Below, in pieces: positions 37,138 to 50,800 of a stretch of DNA of 64,000 bases. The DNA is from Parus major (Eukaryota; Chordata; Aves; Passeriformes; Paridae): NCBI RefSeq assembly GCF_001522545.3, contig NC_031771.1:24740847-24804846 (forward strand). The letters run 5' to 3'. The translations under genes and the position numbers were made by a program. A model generated the notes under the pieces. It did no database searches. It saw nothing but the letters and a program-made list of their open reading frames with translations, and had not been told where the DNA came from. The stretch's first letter is position 1. Each line of letters opens with the position of its first letter.

Positions 37138-37829
37138 GTGGCTCTTGTTTGTGTTGTGCTCATCTGTGTGATCTCATCTGACCTTCACACAGAAGCTGTA
37201 CAGCAGCAAACAGGTTGCATGAAGACATTTAGATCCCATTTTGTTCCCATTTGTTTTTAAAAAAGCATCCTCCATGAAAGAACTAGCCCATTCTAAAATC
37301 TGCCTGTGGCAATGAGTGGTAGGCAGCACTCAAAATCTTCCCTCTGAACTGACAGGTCTGTCTAAATTGGTTGCACAAGGAACTAGGGAACACTGAAGGA
37401 GACCTGCAGGTTGTAAGAATGCTGTAGAGCTGACCACAAAAGCTGGCAGTCCAATGGACTGAGTGCCCCTAGCTCCAAACCTTCCTGCTAGAAATCGGCA
37501 TTTCAGGGGGGTTCCTACTCATATGGGTGGTTGAGGGTAGAAAGGTTGTTGCCTTTCTTTAGGTGCAGACAACTGCAACAACACAGACATCTAGTCACAT
37601 ACTTTTTATGTGATAACACTGTGTTATAAGATTCAGTACAATGTGCTCTGTAACCAAAGTGAACTGAATAGAATGCATTTTATTCACACAAGGGACTGCT
37701 TTTCATCTCTCTCCCACTGCCATCTGCCCCAATGCTCTATCAAGGTTTTTTCAGAAATACTGTGTTTTTCTTTTTCATGACATCTCAGATTTCAGTGATT
37801 GTGCCATCATTTTAAAAGTACCCACCTTG
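37138..37829. other. Non-coding stretch, nothing recognised
   Basis: No gene seen. A perfect 15-base palindrome around one T (ataacactgtgttat, 37613-37627) is present; arms of 7 bp are expected by chance at this window size. Confidence 0.55.
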
Positions 37830-37935
37830 GGAGAAGCACGGGCTGCATTAGAAATGTGGAACTGAGGTTCAGCAGACATGATTTCTAATTCCAGCCCTGA
37901 CATTGCTTCACAAATACAAGCAAGTCATAGAGACA
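37830..37935 (+). mobile_element. MIR/CORE-SINE-like fragment
   Basis: Blocks agcacgggct, then gacatgatttctaattccag and ccctgacatt, then caagcaagtcat occur in the order and at about the spacing of the MIR/CORE-SINE 5' half (agcacgggct...agacctgggttctaatcc..ggctctgccact...gggcaagtcac). Divergence is high, consistent with great age. Confidence 0.5.
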
Positions 37936-40900
37936 TGCTTGAAAAATTATTTCCCCGTTGCACACAGATAAAACTTTACAAAAAACCAAATACCTCTTCA
38001 GTTGGAGGTCTTTAAAATACTTTTTTTTTTCCAATGGACACATTGGTTCCAGATTTAAAAAACTGCTGTGTGTGTGAGTACAGGGTAGAGGTGGAAGAGG
38101 GTGGGTGCCATATGAAATAGAAGAAAGCTGCAATTTTAATCCAGAGTTTCCAAATGGAAAAGTGCCAGACTTGCATCAAAACTACTTTCTGAGTGGAAAA
38201 AATACACAAGTTTTTTTCTAAGCTTGTGTTTTTTACCTGTAAACATGTTTTCAAACAGTTCTCATGCCCAACATATCAGTGGTTGAAAAGATAGAGTGCA
38301 AGCAGTTTCTGTTCTGCAATACTGTATTTACACTGTCACAGGCTTCTATTTGTTGATAAATGAAGAGTAGGTAGGACTAAGACAGAGGACTTCATGCTGA
38401 GTACTTGATATCAAGCTGATACACTATTATGATCTAAATAACTAAATATATTAAAGTCCCATTACTTAACACTAATGGCAATGCGAGGGCGTATTTGCTA
38501 AACAGCCTCTGTCTTCTCAGACATCAGTACTCAACAGATTACAGGAACAGAATTTCAATAATCACTCATATTTTTCTTCTAGGTTTCAGCAACATGCTAC
38601 ATTTGTGAAAGACAAAATGCAATCCATTTCGGTCCCACCAGCTCTCTGTCCCTCCCCACAGCCGTGCAGTGGGCTTATCAGGGCCCTACCCATGTCTGGT
38701 CAATTAATTAATCACACATTTACAAAATCTTCCACAGCTGGAAACACCCTAAAAATTACGTGATCCAATGACCAATCACTTTTTTATGTTGCCATGACTA
38801 TGCTGTCCTGGGCCTGAAAGATATCATCAAAACTTAATTGATGGATTTTCACTTTTAACAGGCTGGGCTTTCAGGCTGGCACAGTAACTTAGTTGCCAAC
38901 AACCCTCTCCTGACTTTAATTTTTCCTTATTGCTGTTGGAGAGAGTGGGAGAACTCGCCCCAGAACATTTTGGAGCATGCTTACCAGTAAAATAAAACAC
39001 CTGGTAGAGCTGCTCTTAAGTCACACCATTCACCACCAGGTATGGTAAGCAGTTTCAAGTGATGTGGTATCATTCTACCTAGTTAACCCCAACACTAGGG
39101 AATGTACTTTTTCCTCCTATTGGATGAATTAGAAACTTGAAATTAGAAGATTGATGTAGCCCACAATAGCTAGGTAGCTGCCCAGTGTTCACAACCAAGG
39201 TCAGGGAAAGTTTTAATGTACAAATCGAGCCCTGGGCACCAAAGGAGAAGCTCAAGAGCCTGATACATAATTTTAAAGGCAGATTAAGAAGTTGAAATTA
39301 CAGAATTGGATGAGATAACAGAAGTAGTTGAAAACTGAATATCCAACTCCCTTAAGCTTCATGTAAATAAGGATTGGGACACAAGACTAGGTATGCGATT
39401 CCAGGGCTGTAACAATGGAAAACCTCACAAGAACAACATTTTCAGAGATGTCCTCTGTTAATAATCTTTATTTAGTGCCCAGGGTTTTTAAAACCACCTT
39501 TGTCAAAAAAACCAAGAATTTCCCATGTTGCAGAGCCTTAGACAAAGAGCAGACACATTCATCTGGGCCATTCAACTGCTTCCATTTCCCCCTTGTACAG
39601 GCAACACCACTTCACTTTCCAGCCCTGTAGAGCAACAAGTTACAGGTGAAGGCCAAGTCCCCCCACTGCAGCTGAAGCTGAACAGACTTTTGGATTTCAG
39701 TAAGACTTCCCTCTTCTCCCACAGAGGAAACAGCCAACACCAGACTCTCAAATCCTGCCATTGTCACAGGACTGCTCTTACGGTTTGTACTTTTATGAAC
39801 ATAATGCCCCCAGCTGGAACAGAGGAGAAAGCATTTGATGGAAGTAAAGGGATGGCAATATATCAAATCCAATGCATTTAATGGAAAATCCCTATTAGGG
39901 CTGTTGAAATACTCTCAGCTGATATGGATGCCTCACTGGTCTCCAGCAGCCTGCCTGCTACATCAAGGAACTTTAAAGGTGGTCTAGGGAGCCATGCCAC
40001 AGGTGGCAACACTGAGCCTCCTTGGGTCCTTGTCTGCTCAAGCACTGAGATGAAGGACAAGCCTTGCCACTACTTGGGGTGGAGGGGAAACAGAAGCCCC
40101 AGTGGCCCTGTGCCACATATGTGGCATGTCCATGCCCACACCTCTACCCCAACCCAGATGCTCTATATTCCAAATCTGTCTCCTTATTTTTTTAAAAAAA
40201 ATAAAACTCCTCTGATCAAGGAAATATCCAGCCCTCCCCAGGCCTGTGTTTTCACGGGACATTAAGGGAAAAAATGGTATTTATGACTGCAGGAGATGTT
40301 CAGATGGAATAGGGCAGATTCAGGAGGAAAGAAAGGGATACACATAGGCAGCAGGCTTTTCTCCTCTGTTCCTTCTGCACACATCACACCAAACTTCACA
40401 TTGTGAAGAAGCTGCACCCTTCTACATGCACACCATGCTGCCTGGAGCTCTGCTTTCCAGATACACTTAAAGCAGACAGACGAGAGCCTCATGTGCTGCT
40501 GACAGGCTCTGCTGAAAAATACCTGTTAGCAACAGGGGGCTCTCATGGCACTACATACATTAGCCCTCAGCTCTGCCTTGTGAAAGGCTCTCTGAAACAG
40601 TTTTCAGCCTCTGTGGAGATGATCAGTTATACCTCTGTTAATATCATATTTAACAGCTTCATTTGCTGTAGAACATAAAGGAAAGGTTTACACAATACAA
40701 GCCTTTTCTTCAGAGGGAAGGGCACCAGAATCTCTCCTCTGTGCTGCTTCTACAGAAGAAAGCCATTTTGATTAGTACTGAGCAGCAGCCAATGTGAATT
40801 CATGTTAGCTGATGAGTGGAAATAATCCCAAAAAAACAAAGCAACGAAGAGGGACAAGGTGCAAGAGAAGCCCATGCAACTAGGGTTGAAAACCTTGGGA

Positions 40901-43679
40901 ACTTCCTGAAGTTCCTCTGCAAGGAGATGAGATCTTCCAGAGCCTCAGTCCTTTGTTCAGAAAGGCTCGATCACAGATTGTCACGCATCACAGAAGTTAT
41001 TTTATACACTGTACCAAAAAGAAACTTACAGGACTTACAAAAATGAACACATGCATCTGAAATTGCAGTTGTGCCCTAAATAACATCTCCATGACTAGGG
41101 GAGATATTTACACATTACACATAAGTCTTGCCTTCACCTGTGTCAAATCCACACTAATATATGTCCACTTAGAAAAAAAACAGCCTCTCTTTCACCTTTT
41201 GTTTCTAAAAATCATTAGGAATTTGACTGAGATTCTCAGAATGGTTCCCATTTTTCTGAAGCCTCTGACCCTTGGATTCCTATGATTACATTAAAAAAAT
41301 ACAGTTGCAGCTATAAAAAAAGTACAAATTTACACAGGGACAGTGAAAACAGTTTTTTTTCTATTAATAAAAAATCCACGCTCTTGCAACTTCCTCCTGA
41401 ATATGTATAGGCAGGGAACAGCTGAGGTGTGAACACTGCCATGTGGCAAGGGAAAAGAACAGAGCTCTCAGCACTATCACACATGGCTCATTTAGACAAA
41501 GGTAAGCTAACTGCTATGAAACCAGTCTCACAGCTGAGGTACATAGGAAGATAAAAGACCTTTCTCCCTTAGATTGCAAGGCATGTACTGAAGTCATCTA
41601 GAAAGTTATGAAAACCATTACCTCCAAATCTGACCGAGCAAACCTGAGAGAAAAACCAATCTAATGCATCCAAAAGCATTTTTAAACATTGCTTTACTAC
41701 CATCCCAGTGATTAACATTTGCTGCTTATTTTCCTCTCTTTCCTGGTCTTCTGATTTTTTGGTATTTGCTAGCCTTTGTTCCTTGCAGATATATCTGTGC
41801 AGATGGCAGAGAAGCAGAAAATTACCTCATCTCTGTGTGCAACTCAGAGGCTGCAGCCACAACCACCCAGGCTGGGAGCACAGCCAGAGCACAGAGAGGT
41901 TAGCTGCTGTGACAGAGAAGGAACATCTACAGCTACTTCCAAGAGCATAACAACTGGAAAGTTCTGTTTTCCAAAATGGCTAGGAAGGCTCTTAGCCCTG
42001 GGACAGGTTTATTGCTGAACTAATATCTAGGTTTTATGTCTCCTGCTTGGTGACAGCAAGAGCCAACAGCAGTCACAGAATTCCGCTGGAAAAGAGAAAG
42101 GTCAATAGACAGATTCACTCCATGGCAGCTCCCATTACCCTACAGCATGCTGACTTTGGTAGCCCCAAAAATCAATTTATTTTTGTCTCCAGTACTGCTG
42201 GAAACACAAATAACTGGGGAAGCTGAGATCCACAAGTACTTCATGGAAACCCAGTGTGATGCAGAGAACCATTGGCTCTAACTTTAGTCAACACCACAGA
42301 GTGACTGATGTTATACGATAAAACAAAAATTCTTCTAGCAACAGCACAATGTCTTTTCATCAGAACTCTGTACCAAAATATTTTTACTTTAACTAAGTTT
42401 AATGTAGGTTCTGTCATACTAAGGTGTTGAGCAAAGTTGTTAGAAGATGGATCTGTCAGAACAGAGGGAATTTATCTAAGGGCTTTCTTGCATCTGTAAC
42501 TGATAGAAATCAGAAGTCACAAGAACTAAGAACTAAATAACAGAGCTGAGTTTAAAACTTAACAAAAACAACAAGTCAGACTTAGGACAAGTATTCACAT
42601 TTTGCTCAGAAGTGAACAAAATTCCAGTTTGGTGTTGAAAAAATTTTTAATTAAACTATTAAATCAATATTTGCCAGTAAACTCAGTCACCTCTTGATAT
42701 CAGTCTTTCCTAGACCAGAGTCTCAGGGAAAGCAAAAAAATCAGACACAGTCCCAGAGATGGTTTTCTTGAAACATAGCTCAGCCCTACTGAGCAAAAAA
42801 TCCTCCAGACTTTCTTGGTAGAGAGATGCACATGGCCCTTGAGGCATCATAACCCCCTTAAACATAGGAACTGACTAAAATAAATAAGCCAAGATAACAG
42901 CAGTAGGTTATGTGATAAAGGCTGGTCTGCACACACATAAAACAGCATGGTGGGTTCACTTATGTGTCTTACAGAGTGCAGGTATTTGGGAATCACGTAG
43001 GACTTAAGGGATGTTTATGAGAGGAGTTGAGAGCAGGGAAAAGGATGGATCTAGGTGATTTGGAAAGGGAAGTTGTGGGAAAATAGAGGGGGATAAAGGA
43101 GTAAAAGGGAGCAACCTAAGGTTAACAGTGTTCCGTACAGTTCTCTGTCAAGAGCCTGCTCCTGATTGCCACAATTTGTCTTTATTTTCTATCTGATTCC
43201 ATTTTTTTCCATTTTTCTGGGTGAGGGATTCTTGTTTCTGTGTTCATGTGTGTATCTGGGGATCTGCAGTGCCAGCAACTGGAAAGACAGGGGTTAATGA
43301 ACTGAAGTATCAGCAACTGAAGTGGCACCTTCAGTCACAGGGATTCATGAGCCTGGGGTGCCAGTGTCGGGAGAGTGAGGGTCTAATGCCCTGCTGGTTC
43401 CAAAAGCATCTCAAATACATCCTGAAGACAAACTTCACCTTTGATTTCACTCTGTTGTCACAAAATATTATTTGGACCTACCTACAAGGAGATAAAAGGG
43501 AGTTGTACACTTTCACTTGTGTTTTGTTACATTAGAGGCTTCAATTACTTGATTATTTTAAGGGAAATGAGGATTCAAATATCAAAGGCAGATTTCACAT
43601 CAGTCTTTCCTCTTATGAATCTTATGAACATGCAATCAGAAGTTATCAGATGTTCAAGTTGTCTCTTTTGAGAATGATA
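37936..43679. other. Non-coding stretch, nothing recognised
   Basis: No gene or transposon recognised. A perfect 16-bp palindrome (tgccacatatgtggca) lies at 40111-40126 and contains a CATATG E-box core. Frames up to 118 codons (39525-39881 plus) overlap a minus-strand frame and have no domain. Confidence 0.55.
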
Positions 43680-44350
43680 CAGTACATAGCCCCACACAGC
43701 TTCTAAAATGTGACCCTTTATGGGAAAAAATATAGCTAATTAGCATTATGAAATATTCAAATCCAGTATGAAATGCTTAAACCCACCTATCTTTGCCATG
43801 ATAGAACAGAAACCAATTAACATACCTATAAGGAGAACCTATCAATTTGGCTTTTCACTGTAATGAAAATAACAACCAAAATGTAATATTTTATTCACGT
43901 AAAATAATTTTGGTTTTCCACATGGATGAGGGGGAAGCCATACATGTTATCCAATCTAAGTAATTTTTTTATTATTATTGTTATTTTTCATTTGGTAGTT
44001 GAACCTAAAAATCAATTACTTGTTCACTCCTGGATGACAGCTGAAAAAGCAGCTTCTAATCTTGTGTCAGTAAAGGCTGTTGCCATGAGCAGCAAGATCC
44101 TCTGACTGACATGTAACCAGTGGCTTTCAGAATAATTTGACAGCTATTTATCTCTAAGTTTTTTTCCCCCCTCTAAGTTTTCTGTTTTTCTAACAGAGAA
44201 CTCTCTTATTATCATTTACACACAAGTAGTTCCTCTCTCCAATACATTAGCTGAAAATCTACTTGTTTAATTAAGCTTTAGGCTGCAAGCCTTCTGTTCT
44301 TTCACTTTAATAGACAGAAATGGAAGCACAGTCTCTGCAGGTTTTGTCTT
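43680..44350. promoter_or_regulatory. Candidate conserved non-coding block
   Basis: Non-repetitive and without a frame of any length. Two dense parts stand out. 43720-43920 has tagctaattagcattatg, tattcaaatcc, accaattaac and cacgtaaaataattttgg. 44030-44330 has ggatgacagctg, tgccatgagcag, tgacatgtaaccag and taatttgacagctattta, with paired E-box (cagctg) and MEIS/TGIF-like (tgacag) cores. Between them lies a TTA-type simple repeat near 43964-43990. The texture is that of developmental enhancers; conservation has not been shown. Confidence 0.3.
43964..43990. repeat. TTA/T-rich simple repeat
   Basis: Runs of ttt, tta and ttg units, about 27 bp, imperfect. Confidence 0.6.
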
Positions 44351-44433
44351 ACATATCATCCGGTTCTTGACTTCTTAACCAGATTACTAGATAGATTCAA
44401 GGCATTTTAGATACAAGGCCTGGCTAACTCAAG

Positions 44434-44882
44434 TCACAGAATATGCTGAGCTGAAAAAGTCACACCATGGGATTGAAAGCATTGTCCAAATAATTCTTCA
44501 ACTCTGTCAGGCTGGTGCTGTGACCACTTCCTTGGGCCTGTTCCAGTGCCCAACCACCCTCTGGGTGAAGAACCTTTTCCTGATACCCAACCTAAACCTC
44601 CCTGTCACAATTTCAGGCCATTCCCTCAGGTCCTGTCACTGCTCACCACAGAGAAGAGATCAGATTCCCCTCATGAGGAAGTTGTAACTGTGATGATGTC
44701 TCCCCTCAGTTTCCTCTTCTCCAGGCTGAGCAGACCAAGTGACCTCAACCATTCCTCACACAGCTTCTTCTCAAGGCCCTTTGCCATCCTTGTTGCTCTC
44801 CTCTGGACACTCCAACAGCTCAATGTATTTTTTTATGTTGTGGCACCCAAAACTGTGAGGCTGCCCCAGAGCAGAGCAAGAA
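44434..44882 (-). mobile_element. CR1 LINE fragment with 3' tail and reverse-transcriptase C-terminal remnant
   Basis: Minus orientation. The left edge tcacagaatatgctgagctg is the reverse complement of the CR1 3' tail of the subfamily whose tail ends cagcatattctgtga. About 50 bp of the usual 3' region are missing between ctgagctg and cacaccatgg. Then come cattgtccaaa, ctctgtcaggctggtgctgt, gttccagtgcccaaccac and ctgggtgaagaacctttt. On the minus strand from 44787 to about 44680 the protein segment reads [20 protein letters not shown], then KRKLRGDI, the conserved CR1 C-terminal motif, in frame. The right end also lacks about 15 bases near cccaaaactg. The fragment is inactive. It belongs to a different CR1 subfamily from the copy at 14.5 kb. 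Confidence 0.95.
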
Positions 44883-47800
44883 GCCACAACCAATAATAAC
44901 ATTATTCTTGGAAGGCAGGAGACCATTTACCCTGGACTAACCTAGTAGAAAACAAGTAGATTTTTTTGTCTACTTCTAATTAATAAAGTGAAGAAATTAA
45001 GCAACTTTTTCTAAATTCCTGAATTATGCATAAAATGCACGATTTTCTCTGTGTTTTTTACACCAGTTACGCTCACTGGATGGGGCTCTGAACACTCCCA
45101 GGAGGGGACAGTGCTGCATGATGCCAGGTGTTGAACAGTGTAACAGCAAGAGAGAAAGATAACAATTTTGAAGTGACCAAGTGTGGCCACTTGGCATGCT
45201 TCTGTTTTGTTTGACACATCTCATAAACCACCACCTGTCTGCGTAGATGACAGAGCTACAGCGAAGCTTGAGGATTAACCAAAGTAGTGCTACAGAAAAA
45301 ATTAAAGCAAAGTGGCAAGAATATTGTTGGGGAGAGGTTGGAGGGAGTGGGGTTGTCGTGTAGTTTGGATTTGGTCTGTTCTTTTAAAGTAAAGACTCTT
45401 TTTACCTATCTCAAATTATTTACAAAAGTGCAGAGCACTTGCAATTTACCACCTATACTGAAAACTTGCTAGAATTTTAAGAGTAACAAGTAACAGTCAT
45501 GCAGTAGCCATAAAGGAGAGGAGGTGAAGGAATAGAATGATAAATGCACCAAAATATATCAAGGCACAGAAAAACACAATTGTCATTATTACATGGCCTC
45601 TGAGTACCAGCTAGATCTTACTAAATCACAACTCTGAGCCCCAGGGCTGCCAGATAGAATCAATGCCAGAGCTCCCCTGTACTCTCTCTTTTTCCCTTTA
45701 ATGCACACCAATACCTCCACTTGAGGACTGCATTGTTCCAGACCCTCCCAAAACAAGAGACAGTCTCTGCTTCAGCTATCACAACATTAAGAGAGCAAAT
45801 GAGCCAGGAATGTGCCAGTAGGGGAGGGAAGGTAAGACAGGAGTGTAGCACAGCTTCTCCTCGTTAGCACTGCCCAGCAGCATCGTGGCTGATGCAGTTG
45901 CACTGCTCTCCCCACAGCCTCTTCTACTCACAGTCCAGGCTGCAGCAACACATGAGTGGAAACAAGAGCAGGCAAAATCATTTTTTTTGCTTGTTTTGGG
46001 TTCAAACCTCAGGAGCTTGACTGACATCTGAACGAGTTTTCTTTACAAAAAGCAAAGGTTCACAAGAAACCCACCAAGTACTGTGCAGCTTAGAGACTAA
46101 ATACTCAGTCTCAAAAGAAATAAAGCCAAGTGAAAGAAAATTTACTTCATCCCTTCGTATTATGCATTCTGCTCTCTTTTCAGCAGTTTTCTCTCCTTAA
46201 TTCAAACTCTTTGCAACCTTTTACCAATGCAGATGTAAAACAAGTGCAATTATTATGAGCATATTTTCATTCAGTACACTGCACATTATAAGTGTTCTTC
46301 CATCACCCTCAATAAATCCCATTTTGAGTGAGCAGACATGTAAAGAATTTTCATTGAGATTTAGGCTATAACAAAACAAAATTATATTCAACAAATCATA
46401 ACAGACAAGATTGTCAAAAACAGATAAGACAGCCCACGGCAGACCAGTCAACATTGATTAGTAGGTTTGCCAAATATATTTGCAGTAGATGGCAAAACAG
46501 AGAGCAAAAATAAGTTGTCTTAGTTGAAGCACTTTATGCTTTTCCATAATCTTAAAATTAGGCAATGTAGGAGCAGTATGTTAGTATGCTATACATGCTT
46601 GCATCTGAGCACACAGAGTACAAATCTGGTGGGTTGTAGATACACTGTAGGAGACCAAACCTAGCCCTTAAAATCCCTTAAAAACACAGTCCAGTTCAAG
46701 AGATCACAGAAATGTAAAGTACCACTTCTGCAACACCACAGCACAGGAAATCTTGATCCCTATCTGTAAGGAAAAGTGACCTAAGAGCATCTGGGAGACC
46801 AACAGCCAAAGGCTGCTGCAAGAGCCTGCTGCAAAGCAATTACCTCCCTCCCTTATTGTAAGGGAAGAGATGAAGCCCTGGGAAGCAGCAGGATGCCCAT
46901 TCGCAATCAGCTCCTCAGTTCTCCTCTGCCCTCATTTCTCATGTGCAGTGCTTTGCCAAATGAGCTTTTGGGTACTCAACTTGCAGGATATGGAAATTGA
47001 CCATCTCTGCTCTAATCTTTTATCTAGGCAATTTTCAGAAATCTGAATTTGCACTGATAGGGAACAGTAAATAAATATTTGGTGGTAATTAAGAAAGAAC
47101 CTTCCATTTCTCTCTGTTCAAAATATTCCCAAGTATGTTTACAGTAATTAAAAAAAGGCAAAAAAGGAAATCAAAGATAACAGGACAGCTGCCATCCAAA
47201 GAATTCACAGCTAAAATAGGACTGTTCAGGAATGGCAAAGGAGATGGGGGAATGGAGGGAAATAAGAAGCTTGGTGAAAGCAGTAATGTTAAATAAGGAA
47301 AAAAGATTGTTCATAATCTCTCCCAAGAAAGACTCTAGGGGACATTGGCAAAATCCAGAGATGCTCAGATCAAAAGGAACTAAGAGGAGTTGGTTCTACA
47401 GCTATGTGTTACACTTCCTTGAAACTCCCCATCACCTTCTCCTTGCACCTCAAGCAGCAGCATCAGTGTGTCCCCCCAGATTTCTGCTATGACTCCCTGC
47501 TCACAGGGCCCCCATGAAACCAGCAGAGGCCAGGTCAGTCAGTAGTTGGGGCCAAGACATTGGTTCTCACATAGCTGACACTGTTGGACAGATGGCTGGC
47601 ATCAGAAAAGCAGTCTCCTGTGTAGGCAGGTGAAGGCTGAGACAATCTCACCTCCCTGCCATGCAGAACAGACCTGCTGATTAAAGCACTCCTTTTTCAT
47701 GGAGATAGCTCATTTCACACTTTACCTGAAAACACACATGCTCCACTGGCCAGTGTGCTTCTGCATGTAGACAGACCAGCAGCAGAAACCCTCTAGAATG

Positions 47801-50800
47801 ACTGGCCATAATTTCACTCCAACAGTCTTTTCAGTTTGGCCAGAGGATAGACATCTCCTTGGTCATCCCTGTTTCTGAAGATTTTCCTCTAACAGTGTCT
47901 ACAGACAGTGCATGCTTTTTATACTCTTTCCTGAAAGACACACATACTAGATTTTTTATTCCATCTTCTCTCCTTGTTTATAATCCCACTCATTTCCCTC
48001 TGCATTGTTTTTTGTAATCTAAAAAGCATTCTCAGTCCTTTGGAATGGAGCAGCATCTGTGAAACTGAGTCAAGCTCTGTTTACTTCCTCTCATGGGTCA
48101 TTAATGAAAGCTGAGGAACACCTCATCCCTCAGCAGTCTCTCTCCTCCCTTCATCACATATTGGCCTTTGTAATTTATAGTCCTCCTGACAATCTTCACC
48201 AAATCTCAGTCCCAATTTATCTAAATTCTTTTTCACAGCAGCATTTGGGAGAAGACCACAAAAAGGCTTCAGTCACCTCTACATGTGTGACAACAGAGGT
48301 GGCCCCATTGCCAAACAGGTACACCATCGAGGATTAGGATTATTTTGGTTATTTTTTCTCACCTGATGTAATTTTCTTTTAAAACAAAACAAATCATACA
48401 TACATATGATGGATCATACTCATCATATAGTTACAGTTCTCCTATGCTTATTATTTTTGGTGGGGTTTGGGTCCTTTCTGTCCTTTATTTATTTGTGGCA
48501 GCCCTTCAATGGGAGAGACTAGAACACAGGTTCATAAGAAGGACAGATACTAATGTATTTAACTATATCAGCAGTCCTTCATTCATATATTAGTAGTGCT
48601 TTTATTCAATGGGTACTACTAAAGTATTCTGAAAGGTTTTGTACGTCTTTGTGAAATTCCAAGAGATATCCAAGCAAAGCCTAGGCTGATAAGCTTGACA
48701 TTGATTTAAATGTCATAGAAACTGGTATGAAAAAACAAGGTAAAAAATATAGTCATGTTGCTGATATTTTCCTATAGCCATTGAGGACTCCAGAATATTT
48801 GATTTAGCTTTACATGGCAATACAGAAAAATAAATACCTTTGCAACTCATAATACAGAAACCACTGCAGCAGTAGAGCACAGAAAAAAAAATAAATAAAA
48901 AAAATCAAATGGTAAATGTTCAATGAAACTGTGTCATTTCCCTTCAGATCATTATTAAATCCTTGTAAGTAGGATCCATGCAGTACTGAAACTGGAAGGC
49001 TTGTTAATAACAATATGTCTGTTACACAGATGAATTTGAACTCAGAATAAGATGAATCATTTGAATGGTAGGGATTGTTAAACAAACCAAATGTGTGATA
49101 AAATATGTCGTTGTAAGATAGGGAAAGAATATGAAATCCTAAAATACAGTGCAATGGAGTGAATGACAGGACCACAAGACAGAAAGGGAACAAAAACTCC
49201 CCATAGTTATGGCAGACAGATAATCCAACTGCCAGGTCTTCAAGCAGGAGATACAAGGCAGGATTGACAAAGTGGCTGGAGAATTACCTGAAATTTTCTG
49301 TGTAGTCCCAGTGGCCTTACTTAAGCAGAAGGGAAACACAAGAGGTATACTATACCAGCAGAATTCCTGGGGAAAAAAAAACCCAGATAAATAAGCTAAA
49401 GTCTGGAAAAAGCAGGATGGAAGTAAGAAACAGTCTCTCCTGTCTGCATAAAGAGATCCCTGATAAGGAAAATCCTCACTGGAGAAACAAAGGTATAGAA
49501 ACTGAAAGTGGAAAATTCCAGCTTCAAAATGAAAGAACACAATTTAACTTTTGATCATTTGCTGTTCTGATAGTTAATCCAATACTCACAGGATGCTTCT
49601 GAAGTTGCACCTTAGCTCAAAACAAAGTAGAAATATGATAAAGGGCCTCATAAGGAGACATAAAACCCTTGACCTCACAAAAGAATTGTAGAACTTTTTG
49701 GGATCCATTTTCAATACAGTCAGGTTTCAAAAAGGAACTACTTCATCACTAATAAGCTTTAAACTAAGACAATGCACTGGTTTCATTTATTTTAATTCAT
49801 TTTGTTTCAGTGTAACCCATCCCTGCTGGCAGCTTTGCACAACAGAATTGTCACCATAGCAATCTATCATGTCATTTGAAGCTGAGAGGTCTCTGCTAAG
49901 TTGGCACTCCAGTGAAAGCTACAGGGAGGGCACTGAAGGCTCTCCAAGTCTGGTGCTGAAAGGAATCTACTATGGAAGAGAAAGTCCCATACATCACTAC
50001 TGGAGCCAAGTCATCAAGATCAATGGTGAAAAAAATAACACAGATGATCTCACATTTTATTGTGCTCAGTTGTAGCTGCAGCAACCCAGCCCTGAAAAGC
50101 TTAGTGGGGATCTCATAAATGATGAGAAAGTGAAGTCTCTGAAGGCTTCTGAGTCATTCCACACTATGATAAAAACCAGAGAATAAAATTTGTTTTGAAG
50201 CTTCCCAAGCTACTCAAAAGTTTACTTTTTCCTTTTGCCTCAAGCAAATGCAATGAAACACATCAGCTTCGTACTCCAAACCCACCCCATGCTGGGCTCT
50301 CACTGAAGTTTCAAAGCTTCAATTCCCATGCCTGTCCTGGCTTTTCCTTGCTGTTACCATGCCCAGGCAGAGAACCTCAAGTGTCTGCTGCCATAAGTGC
50401 CAAAGAAGACATCTGATGAAATCTCCCTTAAAGGAGGAAAAACAATTTCAAGAAAATTCTGCTGCCCTTCTACATTTACTTCAGTGACTGATTTTGATGT
50501 TTCAAGCCAAATCCGTGCTTCATTTGCTTCTTGTAGACTGTTTTCATGTGTGAAGAATTCTAGCTGTGGATAGCCAAGCTAAAATAATCCCATGTCAAGG
50601 ATTCCCACTGGAGCTGTACATGGTGGGAAAAAGTAACACAGGCATTTTGAACATGACTCCCATGAAAAGATCAGAACTTGAAGAAATGGCAGACTAGAAT
50701 TTCTCAAAAGAAAACTATTTGGCATTTGCTCTTGTTACAAGCTATCCCAAAGCTCCCTAGCAGAACAGCTTCCCCCCTGAGGAGGGAATATTCAAACAAT

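Noticed and set aside
37613..37627. 15-base palindrome ataacactgtgttat
   Set aside because: 7-bp arms are expected several times in a window of this size.
40111..40126. Perfect 16-bp palindrome tgccacatatgtggca
   Set aside because: 8-bp arms are expected about once in 64 kb by chance; only the CATATG E-box core is noteworthy.
48810..49540. Two overlapping minus-strand frames (148 and 133 codons) as membrane proteins
   Set aside because: Phe/Leu/Ser/Tyr richness comes from the A-rich opposite strand; they overlap in different frames and have no domain.
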